This document shows positions 1 to 9,147 of a stretch of 64,000 nt of DNA, in pieces (position 1 is the first letter of the stretch; each line of letters opens with the position of its first letter). The stretch is taken from the NCBI GenBank assembly GCA_040223615.1, contig JAVKFY010000051.1, positions 1 to 64,000 on the forward strand, in the 5' to 3' direction. The notes below the pieces were generated by a model, which was not told the DNA's origin, searched no databases, and was given only the letters and a program-made list of their open reading frames with translations. Position numbers and translations under genes: made by a program. This DNA is from JAVKFY01 sp040223615. Lineage in GTDB: Bacteria > Pseudomonadota > Alphaproteobacteria > GCA-2731375.

Positions 1-129
1 CTCCGTCTGGCCCAGCACCGGAACATCGACGACATCTCGCACCGCATCGGCACGCTCGTCAGCGGCTTCAAGCCGGACGAATGCGCAAACTATCTCGTCA
101 ATGCCGGTTACGCTTCAGTCAAAACATGA
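1..129 (+). pseudogene. IS630-family transposase, C-terminal end (cut by window edge)
   Basis: The frame is open from the first base to the TGA at 127-129 and encodes 42 residues. They match the usual end of IS630-type transposases: a basic/hydrophobic helix, then FKPDECANY and NAGYAS. Only the C-terminus is inside the window, so whether the element is intact cannot be judged. Just after the stop, bases 130-138 run into CTAG, whose TA is also the TA of the smpB TAG stop codon on the other strand. IS630 elements insert at TA, so the element appears to have landed exactly at the end of smpB. Read on the minus strand, the junction begins CTAGAGCGT, and the same start occurs at the relic near 26279. 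Confidence 0.75.
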
Positions 130-135
130 AACGCT

Positions 136-597
136 CTAGCCGCGGTCGCGGATCAGCCGGCCCTGCTCGCGCTTCCAGTCGCGATCCTTGATCGTGGCGC
201 GCTTGTCGTGCTGTTTCTTGCCGCGCGCTATCCCAAGCAAAACCTTGGCATAGCCGCGATTGTTAAAGTAAATTTTTAACGGAACGACGGTGTTGCCGGC
301 GCGCCGGACGGCGGCGGTCAACTTGTCGATCTCGCGCCGGTGCAGCAGCAATTTGCGCGGCCGCAGCGGCTCATGGTTGAACCGGTTGCCGCCCTTGTAC
401 TCGCTGATATGCGCGTTGCGCAGCCAGAAAGCGCCGTCTTCCTCCGCGGCATAGGATTCCGCGATATTGGCGCCCCCGGCGCGCAATGATTTCACCTCGG
501 TGCCGGTCAGCATGATGCCGGCCTCGATCTCGTCCTCGATGAAATAGTTGAACCGGGCCTTGCGGTTCTCGACCGCGGCCCGTCCACCGTCCGGCAT
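136..597 (-). CDS. smpB: SsrA-binding protein SmpB (trans-translation)
   Basis: The 153-residue product is SmpB, which binds tmRNA and brings it to stalled ribosomes. Family hallmarks are visible: the start AVENRKARFNYFIEDEIEAG, the GTEVKSLRAGGANI stretch, and the basic C-terminal tail KKQHDKRATIKDRDWKREQ that enters the decoding site. Length is normal for the family. It lies 11 bp downstream of dapA on the same strand, so the two are probably cotranscribed. The TAG stop coincides with the TA target of the adjacent IS630 element. The protein ends in ...RLIRDRG, which looks like a natural SmpB end, so I infer no loss of coding sequence. Confidence 0.95.
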   Translation of the reverse strand: MPDGGRAAVENRKARFNYFIEDEIEAGIMLTGTEVKSLRAGGANIAESYAAEEDGAFWLRNAHISEYKGGNRFNHEPLRPRKLLLHRREIDKLTAAVRRAGNTVVPLKIYFNNRGYAKVLLGIARGKKQHDKRATIKDRDWKREQGRLIRDRG

Positions 598-608
598 CGC
601 GCGGCGTC

Positions 609-1484
609 CTAGTTCAGCAGTCCGGCGTGGCGCAGCGCGTCATCGACCTTGGCTTTCGCCCCATCGCTGATCTCCACGATCGGCAGCCGAGTGTCCATGC
701 CGCACAGGCCGAGCTTGTTGGCGGCATACTTCACCGGCCCCGGGCTCGGCTCCACGAACAGCGCCACGTGCAGCGGCAGCAGCCGGTCCTGGTATTCCAG
801 CGCGGTCTGGAAGTCGCCTTCCATGCACGCGGTCTGGAACTCCGAGCACAGCTTCGGCGCCACATTGGCGGACACGGAAATGCAGCCATGACCGCCGGCG
901 ACGTTGTAGTGCAGCGCCGTGCCGTCCTCGCCAGAAAGCATATTCCAGCCCTTGCCGATGGCGTGACGCTCCTTGCTCGGGCGGGTCAGATCGCCGGTGG
1001 CGTCCTTCACCCCGACGATGCGCGGCAGTTCCGACAGCCGCTTCATCGTGTCGACCTCGATATTCACCACCGCGCGCGGCGGGATGTTGTAGACGATGAT
1101 CGGGATGTCCGACGCGTCGTGCACCGCCTTGAAGTGCTGGTACAGCCCTTCCTGGTTCGGCCGGTTGTAGTAGCCGGCGACGTGCAGCGTGCCGTCCGCG
1201 CCGGCTTCCTGCGCGTGCTGGGTGAAGTCGATCGCCTCGGCGGTGTTGTTGGAGCCGGCGCCGGCGATGATCGGCACCCGGCCCTTGGCCTGGTCGATGA
1301 CGATCTCGATCACCTGCTTGTGCTCGTCGTGCGACAGCGTCGGCGACTCGCCGGTGGTGCCGACCGGCACGATTCCGTGCGTACCCTGGTCGACATGCCA
1401 GTCGACCAGTTTGCGCAGGCCAGACTCGTCGACAGAGCCGTTCTTGAACGGGGTGATCAATGCAACGATCGAGCCCTTGAACAT
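609..1484 (-). CDS. dapA: 4-hydroxy-tetrahydrodipicolinate synthase DapA
   Basis: The 291-residue TIM-barrel aldolase condenses pyruvate with aspartate semialdehyde, the first committed step of lysine and diaminopimelate synthesis. The Schiff-base lysine is K160 in GVKDATGD. The general-acid tyrosine is Y132 in VYNIPPR, and T43/T44 lie in GTTGESPT. One small oddity is HVAGYYNRP around residue 101, where most family members have a TP before YYN. A strong Shine-Dalgarno (AGGGAGG) precedes the ATG. smpB follows in the same operon, and the divergent lytic transglycosylase gene starts about 80 bp upstream. Confidence 0.95.
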   Translation of the reverse strand: MFKGSIVALITPFKNGSVDESGLRKLVDWHVDQGTHGIVPVGTTGESPTLSHDEHKQVIEIVIDQAKGRVPIIAGAGSNNTAEAIDFTQHAQEAGADGTLHVAGYYNRPNQEGLYQHFKAVHDASDIPIIVYNIPPRAVVNIEVDTMKRLSELPRIVGVKDATGDLTRPSKERHAIGKGWNMLSGEDGTALHYNVAGGHGCISVSANVAPKLCSEFQTACMEGDFQTALEYQDRLLPLHVALFVEPSPGPVKYAANKLGLCGMDTRLPIVEISDGAKAKVDDALRHAGLLN

Positions 1485-1564
1485 GGCGCGCCTCCCTTGA
1501 CTGGCCTGGGTTTAGAGTTAAGTCCCCCAACTTAGCATCGCTTCACGGGTTCGGCCACCCGCCG

Positions 1565-3733
1565 ATGCTTAAGTCGGCTTTAACACTGGGTTCGGTTATA
1601 CTGGGGTCGGTGAAAAGCAACTGGCGGAACCATCGGGACAGCGCCCGCGTGCACCGACATCTCGCAGCACTTGCAACCGTGGCCCTGGCCATGGTGGGGC
1701 TGACAACCGCTTCGGCGGCGGTCCCTTTGCTCGATATCAAATCGGGATCATCGCAGTCGCCGGCGCTGACCGGCACGCCGCCGATTCCCCATCATCGCCC
1801 GGAACGCAACGGCTATCTCTCCAATGCCGACCACGCGCATCTGGCCGCGCTCCTGCACGATGTGCGACGCGATGCCTGGACCAGCGCCAAGGCGCACGCG
1901 CGACGCGCCAAGGAGCCGTTGCTCGCCGACTATGTCGAGTGGCTCTATTACCGCTATGGACCCGGCACGCGCGACCGCACCGGCCTGATCGACTATGTCG
2001 CCCAGCATCCGCAATGGCCCGACCAGGACCGCCTGACCGCAGGTATCGAGCTGGCGATGGACCGCAACACGCCGGCGGCCGACGTGCTGGCGTGGTTCGC
2101 CAAGCGCGAGCCGCGCTCCGCCGAGGGCCGCCTGCGACTGGCCATCGCCCTGCTCGACAGCGGCCAGCCGGGGCGCGGTGCGGCGCTGCTGCGCGAGACC
2201 TGGGTTCGCGACACCCACAACGTCAAGGACCAGCGCATCGTCCTGCGCCGGTTCGGCAAGCTGTTGACCCAGGCCGATCACGTCGCCCGACTCGACAACC
2301 TGCTGTGGGACGGACATCGCAATTCCGCCAACCGGCTTTTGCGTCGCGTTCCCGCCGGCATCCGCAAGCTGGCCGAGGCCCGTATCGCCCTGATGGTCAG
2401 CGCCGGCAACGTCGACACCCTGATCGGCCGGGTGCCGGCGAAGCTGCGCAATGACCCAGGCCTGGTCTACGAGCGCGCCCGCTGGCGTCGCCGCAAGGGC
2501 ATGGACGACGGCGCCACTGCGCTGCTGCTGGGCCTGAAGGGCGAACTCGGCCCGCGCCCGGACAAGTGGTGGACCGAGCAACACATCCAGATCCGCAACG
2601 CGCTGAACGACGGCCGCGTGAAGATCGCCTACCGGCTCGCCGCCGGCAGCCAGCAGCAGCCCGGCTCCGTCGCGCACGCCGACGCGGCGTTCCTGGCCGG
2701 CTGGATCGCGCTGCGCTTCTTGCACCAGGCCGACGCCGCCTACAGCCATTTCGGCGAGCTCTACCACGCCGTGAAGTACCCGATCAGCCAGGCCCGAGCC
2801 GCCTACTGGTCGGCCCGCGCGGCCGCCGAGATGCAGCGTTTCGACCTTGCCGAACAATGGCTGCGGGTCGGCGCCGCGCATCCCGCGACCTTCTACGGTC
2901 AACTCGCGGTGGAACGGGTGCGCCAGCGCGACCTTCGCTTTCCGCCGCCGCCGCGCCCGAGCCTGGCCGAGCAGCAGGCCTTCGAGGACCATCCGGTAGT
3001 CCGGCTGATCCGCATCCTCGACGAGGCCGGCGAGGACGACCGGCTGCGGCCGCTGATCCTCGACCTGCACGAGCGTGCCACCCGGCCGACGGCGCGCTGG
3101 ATGGTCGGCCAGCTCGCGATCGCCGTCGGCCGCTACGACCTGGCGGTACGCGCCGGCAAGAACGCCACGCGCAAGGGCGACCTGTTCGTCGACGTCGCCT
3201 ATCCGCGCCTGGGCATCCAGTCCGACGCGGTGGAGGAGGCGCTGGTGCATGCCGTCGGTCGCCAGGAAAGCGAGTTCAATGTCGAGGCGGTGAGCCACGC
3301 CGGCGCCCGTGGCTTGATGCAACTCATGCCGGCGACGGCGAAGCATGTCGCCCGCCAGCTCCGCGTGCCTTATCGCAAGGCCGCGTTGACCGGCAATCCG
3401 GCCTACAACGCCCGGCTCGGCGCCGCCTATCTGCGCGAGTTGATCGAGGACTACAACGGCTCCTACGTGCTGGCGCTGGCGGCCTACAATGCCGGCCCCG
3501 GCCGGGTGCAGCGCTGGATTCGCGACTTCGGCGACCCGCGCCGCAACGACGTCGACGTGATCGACTGGATCGAGCTGATCCCGATCGGCGAGACCCGCAA
3601 TTACGTGCAGCGGGTGATGGAAAATCTGCAGGTGTACCGCCATTTGATGGCACAGCGTCCGGAACGGTCTATCCTGGCCGACCTGAACAGTCACCTGCGG
3701 CCAGGCCAGGCGGTCGGCTGCGACAAATGCTGA
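1565..3733 (+). CDS. Soluble lytic murein transglycosylase (Slt70-like, exported)
   Basis: The 722-residue protein has a hydrophobic export signal (LAALATVALAMVGLTTASA), a long alpha-helical superhelix typical of Slt70, and a C-terminal family-1 transglycosylase (SLT) domain. The catalytic glutamate is E568 in GRQESEFN. It is followed by GARGLMQLMPATA and AAYNAGPGRVQRW, the usual lysozyme-fold motifs. It should cleave peptidoglycan glycan strands in the periplasm, leaving anhydro-MurNAc ends. The start is uncertain. ATG 1565 gives an awkward signal peptide. GTG 1610 gives a cleaner one and lies about 8 bases after a TATACT at 1597-1602, so leaderless initiation is possible. Confidence 0.9.
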   Translation: MLKSALTLGSVILGSVKSNWRNHRDSARVHRHLAALATVALAMVGLTTASAAVPLLDIKSGSSQSPALTGTPPIPHHRPERNGYLSNADHAHLAALLHDVRRDAWTSAKAHARRAKEPLLADYVEWLYYRYGPGTRDRTGLIDYVAQHPQWPDQDRLTAGIELAMDRNTPAADVLAWFAKREPRSAEGRLRLAIALLDSGQPGRGAALLRETWVRDTHNVKDQRIVLRRFGKLLTQADHVARLDNLLWDGHRNSANRLLRRVPAGIRKLAEARIALMVSAGNVDTLIGRVPAKLRNDPGLVYERARWRRRKGMDDGATALLLGLKGELGPRPDKWWTEQHIQIRNALNDGRVKIAYRLAAGSQQQPGSVAHADAAFLAGWIALRFLHQADAAYSHFGELYHAVKYPISQARAAYWSARAAAEMQRFDLAEQWLRVGAAHPATFYGQLAVERVRQRDLRFPPPPRPSLAEQQAFEDHPVVRLIRILDEAGEDDRLRPLILDLHERATRPTARWMVGQLAIAVGRYDLAVRAGKNATRKGDLFVDVAYPRLGIQSDAVEEALVHAVGRQESEFNVEAVSHAGARGLMQLMPATAKHVARQLRVPYRKAALTGNPAYNARLGAAYLRELIEDYNGSYVLALAAYNAGPGRVQRWIRDFGDPRRNDVDVIDWIELIPIGETRNYVQRVMENLQVYRHLMAQRPERSILADLNSHLRPGQAVGCDKC

Positions 3734-3743
3734 GGTCCGCCCC

Positions 3744-4442
3744 ATGCCCGATCCCGTGCCCGGCCGGCTCGCCGACATCGGCGCCTGCGTCTTCGACGCC
3801 TACGGTACGCTCTTCGACGTAAACGGCGCCGCGCAAGCCTGCCAGGCCGAGCTCGGCGACAACTGGCAGCCGCTGGCCGAGACCTGGCGCACCCGCCAAC
3901 TGCAGTACACCTGGCTGCGCGGCCTGATGGACCAGTATGTCGATTTCTGGCAGGTCACCGGCGAGGCGCTGGACTTTGCGCTCGCTAGCCTGAAGATCGA
4001 CGATGCCGACCTGCGCCAGCGCCTGATGGACCTTTACCTGAAGCTCGACTGCTACCCGGAGGTGCCCGGCGTGCTGAAGACGCTGCAGGCCGCCGGCACG
4101 CGCACCGCGATCCTGTCCAACGGCTCGCCGAAGATGCTGGCCGCGGCGGTCGACAATGCCGGCATCGGCGGCGACCTCGACGCGGTGATCTCGGTCGACC
4201 AGCTGCGGGTCTTCAAGCCGAAGATGGAGGTCTACCAGCTCGCCGTCGACCAGCTCGGCGTGCCGGCCGGGCAGATCAGCTTCCAGTCGTCGAACGCCTG
4301 GGACGCACACGCGGCCTCCGTGTTCGGCTTCAAGGTGGTGTGGTGCAACCGCTTCGGCCAGGCGCGCGAGGGCTTGCCCGGCAGTCCGGACCTCGAAGTG
4401 CAGAGCCTCGACGACCTGCCCGCCATCGTCGGCGCCGCCTGA
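3744..4442 (+). CDS. Haloacid dehalogenase, type II (HAD superfamily)
   Basis: The 232-residue protein has the four HAD motifs. The nucleophile is D18 in VFDAYGTLFD. The others are ILSNGSPKM, the lysine in FKPKMEVYQLA, and the SSNAWDAHAAS acidic loop. The SSN-W-D arrangement is typical of (S)-2-haloacid dehalogenases, which replace the halogen of 2-haloalkanoates with hydroxyl through an aspartyl ester. The natural substrate is not shown by the sequence. The gene starts 10 bp after the transglycosylase stop, and its stop overlaps the start of the next gene (TGATG), indicating translational coupling with the hydrolase. Confidence 0.85.
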   Translation: MPDPVPGRLADIGACVFDAYGTLFDVNGAAQACQAELGDNWQPLAETWRTRQLQYTWLRGLMDQYVDFWQVTGEALDFALASLKIDDADLRQRLMDLYLKLDCYPEVPGVLKTLQAAGTRTAILSNGSPKMLAAAVDNAGIGGDLDAVISVDQLRVFKPKMEVYQLAVDQLGVPAGQISFQSSNAWDAHAASVFGFKVVWCNRFGQAREGLPGSPDLEVQSLDDLPAIVGAA

Positions 4443-5308
4443 TGGACCAGCCTTTCGCGCGCGACCGCTACATCACCGCGCAGGACGGCTTGCGCCTGTT
4501 CTATCGCGAGTGGGGCGACCCGCTGCTCCCCGCGACGCCGGTGCTGTGCCTGGCCGGGCTCGTGCGCACATCCGACGACTTCACTGAACTGGCCGAGCAT
4601 CTGGCCCAGAAACGCCGCGTGCTGGCGCTGGACCTGCGCGGACGCGGCCGGTCCGATTACGATCCAGACCCGGACAACTACGCGCCGCCGACCTACGTGA
4701 TGGACATCGGTGCGCTGCTGACCGCCGCCAACATCCACAAGGTGGCGGTGATCGGCACTTCGCTGGGCGGCCTGCTGGCCATGGCATTGGCACTGACCCG
4801 CCCGGCCTCGCTGGCCGGCGTGGTACTGAACGACATCGGTCCGGAGATCGACCAGCGCGGCGTCGAGCGCATCCGCGGCTATGTCGGCAAGACCCCGCCG
4901 CCACAGACCATGGATCAGGCGCGTCAGCAGCTCGCCACCAACTACGGCGTCGCCTTCCCCGACTTCGGCGAGGACGACTGGCGCGCCATGGCGGCGAGCA
5001 CCTACGAAGCGAAGCCCGACGGCACGCTGTCGCTGAGATACGATCCGGCGATTTCCAAGTCGATCGCCAACGGCCCTGAGATGGACCTGTGGAAGCTGTT
5101 CGGCGCCCTGGCCAACGTGCCGGTGCTGTCGATCCGCGGCGGCCTGTCGGACCTGTTGAGCGAGGCGACGGTCGAGCGGATGGCGAAGGAGAAGCCCGAC
5201 CTGGAGCGGCTCACCGTGCCCAACCGGGGCCACACCCCGACCCTGAACGAACCGATCTGCCGCACGGCCATCGACGCCTTTCTGGACCGCCTCGATGGCG
5301 CCCACTGA
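4442..5308 (+). CDS. Alpha/beta hydrolase
   Basis: The 288-residue protein has the alpha/beta-hydrolase fold. The nucleophile elbow is GTSLGGL, the acid is probably the Asp in GGLSDLLSE, and the histidine is in NRGHTPTLNE. The start is ATG 4442 because it overlaps the previous stop by one base. An upstream in-frame extension to 4340 lies inside the dehalogenase gene and is rejected. The last 14 bases overlap the start of the PLP dehydratase, so three genes form one unit. The substrate is unknown. The family includes esterases, lactonases and C-C hydrolases. Confidence 0.85.
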   Translation: MDQPFARDRYITAQDGLRLFYREWGDPLLPATPVLCLAGLVRTSDDFTELAEHLAQKRRVLALDLRGRGRSDYDPDPDNYAPPTYVMDIGALLTAANIHKVAVIGTSLGGLLAMALALTRPASLAGVVLNDIGPEIDQRGVERIRGYVGKTPPPQTMDQARQQLATNYGVAFPDFGEDDWRAMAASTYEAKPDGTLSLRYDPAISKSIANGPEMDLWKLFGALANVPVLSIRGGLSDLLSEATVERMAKEKPDLERLTVPNRGHTPTLNEPICRTAIDAFLDRLDGAH

Positions 5309-6299
5309 GCCGGCCATCCATGAGCCGACCTTGGCCGACATCGAGGCCGCCGCGGCTCGCATCGCCGGCCAGGCCGTGCGTACACCGCTGCTGGAGTCGC
5401 CTGCGCTGAACCGTCGCGTGGGGGGCCGGGTGCTGGTGAAGGCGGAGATGCTGCAGCGCACCGGCTCGTTCAAGTTCCGCGGCGCCTACAACAAGCTCTC
5501 GCAGATCCCGGAAGACATACGTCGCCACGGTGTGATCGCCTTCTCGTCCGGCAACCACGCGCAAGGCGTTGCGGCCGCCGCCCACTTGCTGGGCGCGCCG
5601 GCGACCATCGTCATGCCGTCGGACGCGCCGATGGTGAAACGCGAAGGCACGGCGAGCTGGGGCGCCACCATCGTCACCTACGACCGCCGCGACCACGACA
5701 AGCGCGAAACAATCGCCGTCGACCTGCTGAACCGTCAGGGCGGCACCCTGATCTCGCCGTTCGACGACCCCGACATCATCGCCGGCCAGGGCACCGTCGG
5801 CCTGGAACTTGTGGATCAGGCCGACGTCGAGCCCGACGCCGTCGTCGTGCCGGCCGGCGGCGGCGGCCTCACCGCCGGCGTCGCCACCGCCGTCGCCGCG
5901 AAGCTGCCCGGCGTGCCGATCTACACCGCCGAGCCGGAAGGTTACGACGACCACGCCCGGTCCTTCGTCAGCGGCGACCGCGAAGCTGTCGCCGCCGGCG
6001 CGGAAAGCTTCTGCGACGCCCTGCTCGCCCCTCGCCCCGGCATCCTGACCTTTGCCATCAACAAGAAACGTTGCCGCGGCGGCCTGGTGGTCAGCGACGC
6101 GGAAGTCGCCATGGCCATGGCCGTCGCCTTCCGCGACCTGAAAGTCGTGGTCGAACCCGGCGGCGCGGTGGCGCTGGCCGCCGTCCTCACCGGCCGGATC
6201 GCGGCCGAAGGCAAGACCGTCGCCGTGGTCTGCTCCGGCGGCAATGTCGATGCCGGCGGCTTCGCCGAGATCCTGGGCGCCGCACCCGTCAGCGGCTAA
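5295..6299 (+). CDS. Threonine/serine dehydratase family protein (PLP, fold type II)
   Basis: The 334-residue protein resembles catabolic threonine or serine dehydratases and the related hydroxyaspartate dehydratases. The PLP lysine is K60 in GSFKFRGAYNK. SSGNHAQGVA and the phosphate-binding VPAGGGGL loop are present. There is no C-terminal ACT regulatory domain, so it is of the short, non-biosynthetic type. It starts inside the end of the hydrolase gene and is therefore probably coupled to it. Its stop overlaps the stop of the convergent gene by a few bases. Exact substrate cannot be read from the sequence. Confidence 0.85.
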   Translation: MAPTEPAIHEPTLADIEAAAARIAGQAVRTPLLESPALNRRVGGRVLVKAEMLQRTGSFKFRGAYNKLSQIPEDIRRHGVIAFSSGNHAQGVAAAAHLLGAPATIVMPSDAPMVKREGTASWGATIVTYDRRDHDKRETIAVDLLNRQGGTLISPFDDPDIIAGQGTVGLELVDQADVEPDAVVVPAGGGGLTAGVATAVAAKLPGVPIYTAEPEGYDDHARSFVSGDREAVAAGAESFCDALLAPRPGILTFAINKKRCRGGLVVSDAEVAMAMAVAFRDLKVVVEPGGAVALAAVLTGRIAAEGKTVAVVCSGGNVDAGGFAEILGAAPVSG

Positions 6300-7153
6300 C
6301 CGCCAGGCGCGTACTGGCGCATCCGCGCCAAGCCCTCGTCGAAGGCGATCGGCTCCAGGCCCAGCCGCCGGCGCATCGGCTCGACGTCGAAGTCCTTGTC
6401 CTCCAGCAGCCGACGTACCTCCTCGGCCTTGAAACGCGGCAGGCCAGGCACGCGCCGACTTAACGCCGCACCACCGAGAACGACGCTGAAGGGTACCGGC
6501 AGGACGACGATCCGATGGCCGAAACTGCGCCCCACGCAGCGCACCATCTCCGCATAGGTCATCGGCGCCGGGCCGGCGATGACCAGCGGGCCCTCGCCGG
6601 GATCGGGCAGCAGCGCCGCGCGCGCCACCGCCTCCGCCACATCATCGACATAGACCGGCTGTACCAGCGTCCTGCCGCCGGCCGGCAGCGGCACCACTGG
6701 CACGCGCCGGATCCAGGCCAGCAGCCGCTGGATGTTCTTCTCGCCCTGCTCGCCGTAGATCATCGTCGGATGCAGCATCAGGCCGGGCCGGCCGCTCTCG
6801 GCCAGCGCCGTCTCCGCCTCGCGCACCATCTCCGCCGCGCGGTCGGGAAAGCGGGTGAACTTGCGGGTCGAGCCGACCGCGACGATGCGGCCCGCACGCG
6901 ACGGCAGCGCCGTCAGGATCGGCGCCAGCATCCGCGGCCGTGCCGCGTTGATCACCACGTCGACGTCTTGCAGCGCCCCGCGCAGCCCGTCTGCATCGTC
7001 CAGGTCGAAGCGGCGGGCATGACGGGCGCTGAGTGCCTCCAGCTTCGCCGGGTCGCGGCCGAAGACAATCGGCTCGGTGCCGCGCGCCCGCAAGCGCAGG
7101 ACGATCCGCTGGCCGAGCCGACCGGTGGCGCCGATGACCCCGACGTTGCTCAT
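6296..7153 (-). CDS. NAD(P)-binding Rossmann protein, NDUFA9/NmrA-like
   Basis: The 285-residue protein starts with the dinucleotide-binding motif VIGATGRLGQR. It then follows the atypical short-chain dehydrogenase pattern (VINAARP, HPTMIYG, VYVDDVAEAV) seen in NDUFA9-like and NmrA-like proteins. These often bind NAD(P)H without catalysing a classic SDR reaction, or act as complex I accessory proteins or epimerase-like enzymes. It is on the minus strand, just downstream of the CoA-transferase family III gene (6-bp gap), so the two are probably cotranscribed. Function remains open. Confidence 0.75.
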   Translation of the reverse strand: MSNVGVIGATGRLGQRIVLRLRARGTEPIVFGRDPAKLEALSARHARRFDLDDADGLRGALQDVDVVINAARPRMLAPILTALPSRAGRIVAVGSTRKFTRFPDRAAEMVREAETALAESGRPGLMLHPTMIYGEQGEKNIQRLLAWIRRVPVVPLPAGGRTLVQPVYVDDVAEAVARAALLPDPGEGPLVIAGPAPMTYAEMVRCVGRSFGHRIVVLPVPFSVVLGGAALSRRVPGLPRFKAEEVRRLLEDKDFDVEPMRRRLGLEPIAFDEGLARMRQYAPGG

Positions 7154-7159
7154 CGGGCG

Positions 7160-8374
7160 TTACTTCGGGCCGGCGCGCCGCTCCTCGGCCACGACGCCAT
7201 CGGCGATCATCTGCTCGACCTCGGCCTTGCTGTAGCCGGCCTCGGACAGCACCACGCGGGTGTGCGCGCCAAACAGCGGCGGCTTGGTGCGCGCGCTGCC
7301 CGGCGTGCGGGACAGCTTCACCGGCACGCCGGTGCCGCGGTAGCCGTCGATCTCGACCGTCATCTCCGTCGCGGCGGTGTGCGCGTGTTCCATGACCTCC
7401 GGGACGGTGAGCACGGCGCCGGCCGGCACGCCCTTCTCCAGCAGCGTCACCGAGATCGCCTCGGCCTCCTTGTCGGCCAGCTTGGCGACGATGATCGCGT
7501 TCAGCGCAGCTCGGTTCTCCAGCCGCGCCGCGTTGTCGGCGAAGCGCGCATCGTCGACCAGCTCCGGCGCATCGATCGCCTCCGCCATGAAACGGAACTG
7601 CCGGTTGTTGCCGATCGCCATGAAGATTTCGCCCTTGGCGGTCGGGTATTTGTCGTAGGGCGAGATGTTCGGATGGCTGTTGCCGGTCAACTTCGGCGCC
7701 TTGCCACTCATGAAGTAGTTGGCCGCGTGCGGATGCATAAGCGCGACGCCAGTGTTGAACAGGCTGGCGTCGACCTTCTGGCCCTTGCCGGACCGGTTGC
7801 GCTCCTGCGCAGCGGCCAGGATGCCGATCGCGGCATACAGGCCGGTACCGAGATCGACCAGCGGGATGCCGAGCCGCATCGCGCCGGCCTCGGGCGAGCC
7901 GTTGATCGAGATGTTGCCGGCCAGCGCCTGCGCCACCGCGTCATAGCCGGGGAAGCCGCCGAACGGCCCGGCCTTGCCGAAGCCGGTGACGGAGCAATGG
8001 ATCAGCTTCGGGAACTGCTTGCTGAGAACCTCGTCGTAGCCAAGGCCCCAGCGCTCCATCGAGCCGACCTTGAAATTTTCGATCAGCACGTCGGCGCCTT
8101 CCAGCAGTCGCAGCAGCACCGCCTTGCCTTCCGGCTTGGTCAGGTCGAGCGACATCGCCCGCTTGTTACGGTTCACGCCGGCAAAGTAGGCCGACAGGCC
8201 GTCCTTGAACGGCGGGCCCCAGTCGCGCACCTCGTCGCCCTGCGGCGGCTCGATCTTGATCACCTCGGCGCCATGGTCGGCCAGTATCTGGGTGCAGTAC
8301 GGCCCGCCCAGCACGCGGGTCAGGTCGATCACGCGGAAGCCGGCGAGCGCGCCGCCGGAAGTCGTCTCGGTCAT
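7160..8374 (-). CDS. CoA-transferase family III (CaiB/BaiF/Frc type)
   Basis: The 404-residue protein has the typical start FRVIDLTRVLGGPYCTQIL, the NRNKRAMSLDL stretch and the catalytic aspartate D145 in GYDAVAQA. Family III enzymes move CoA between carboxylic acids through an aspartyl-CoA intermediate; known substrates include carnitine, formyl/oxalate, succinyl/mesaconyl and racemized acids. It lies 12 bp downstream of the CoA-transferase family I beta subunit and 6 bp upstream of the NDUFA9-like gene. This suggests a degradation operon for an activated organic acid. The substrate is not determinable here. Confidence 0.9.
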   Translation of the reverse strand: MTETTSGGALAGFRVIDLTRVLGGPYCTQILADHGAEVIKIEPPQGDEVRDWGPPFKDGLSAYFAGVNRNKRAMSLDLTKPEGKAVLLRLLEGADVLIENFKVGSMERWGLGYDEVLSKQFPKLIHCSVTGFGKAGPFGGFPGYDAVAQALAGNISINGSPEAGAMRLGIPLVDLGTGLYAAIGILAAAQERNRSGKGQKVDASLFNTGVALMHPHAANYFMSGKAPKLTGNSHPNISPYDKYPTAKGEIFMAIGNNRQFRFMAEAIDAPELVDDARFADNAARLENRAALNAIIVAKLADKEAEAISVTLLEKGVPAGAVLTVPEVMEHAHTAATEMTVEIDGYRGTGVPVKLSRTPGSARTKPPLFGAHTRVVLSEAGYSKAEVEQMIADGVVAEERRAGPK

Positions 8375-8386
8375 GGTCTGATGGTC

Positions 8387-9133
8387 CTACGCGGCCGCCT
8401 CGGCGATCCCGAACACGCGGGCGGCAAACTTGGGATAGGGCTCGGCGATCTGCTGCGCGATCGGGCCGCGCATCAGTGTCAGCCATTCCGCCGACGGCGC
8501 CTCGGTTGTCGGCACCTGTTCCGGGACGTCGATCTCAAAGCCGGTATGGTCCAGCACTTCTTCCACGGTGTGGCCCGGATGCACCGACTCCAGCCGAAAC
8601 CGGCGGCGTTCCTTGTCAAAGCCGAACAGGCATAGGTTGGTCACCAGCGCGTAGGGCCCGCCGGGGCGGTACACACCTTCGTTCGAGGTGCCCGGCGCGG
8701 AGATGAAGTCGACCTTGGGCACGAACACGCGCCGCGTGTGCTCGTCGCGGAACAGGATCACGCGCGGCACCAGGAAATACAGATAGGCCGAGCCGAACGA
8801 GCCGGACCAGCGCACCTTGGTCTGCGGGTAGTCGCCGATGCCGACCAGGTTCACATTCGCCTGGCCATCGATCTGCCCGCCCGACAGGAAGAATGCGTCC
8901 AGGCGGCCCTGCGCGGCGAAGTCAAATAGCTCAACGCCGCCGTCGGTCCACGGGTTCATCTTGCGCGACCCCAATACCGAGACCCGCATCTCGCCGCCCG
9001 ACAACTCGCGCGCCAGCAACGAGGCCGAGCCCGGAATCGGCGACAGCATGCCGACCGCGACGTGACGCACGCCGGCCAGCAGGCGCGTGATCACGCCGAC
9101 CAGCAGTTCCTCAGGCTTGTAGTCATCGCTCAT
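8387..9133 (-). CDS. CoA-transferase family I, beta subunit
   Basis: The 248-residue protein resembles the beta subunits of glutaconate/3-oxoacid-type CoA-transferases. LDAFFLSGGQIDGQANVNL and the GTSNEGVYRPGGPYALVTN segment are characteristic. It works as a heteromer with the alpha subunit encoded upstream at 9255-10088. A REP-like palindromic element occupies the unusually long 121-bp gap between the two subunit genes, where such pairs are normally adjacent. The catalytic-glutamate motif of classic family I enzymes is not obvious, as in many members of this divergent subgroup. Confidence 0.8.
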   Translation of the reverse strand: MSDDYKPEELLVGVITRLLAGVRHVAVGMLSPIPGSASLLARELSGGEMRVSVLGSRKMNPWTDGGVELFDFAAQGRLDAFFLSGGQIDGQANVNLVGIGDYPQTKVRWSGSFGSAYLYFLVPRVILFRDEHTRRVFVPKVDFISAPGTSNEGVYRPGGPYALVTNLCLFGFDKERRRFRLESVHPGHTVEEVLDHTGFEIDVPEQVPTTEAPSAEWLTLMRGPIAQQIAEPYPKFAARVFGIAEAAA

Positions 9134-9147
9134 CGTTCCCCATTCCC

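Noticed and set aside
627..1535. Plus-strand 302-codon frame opposite dapA
   Set aside because: It is an antisense frame in GC-rich DNA with no recognisable domain. DapA on the other strand is unambiguous.
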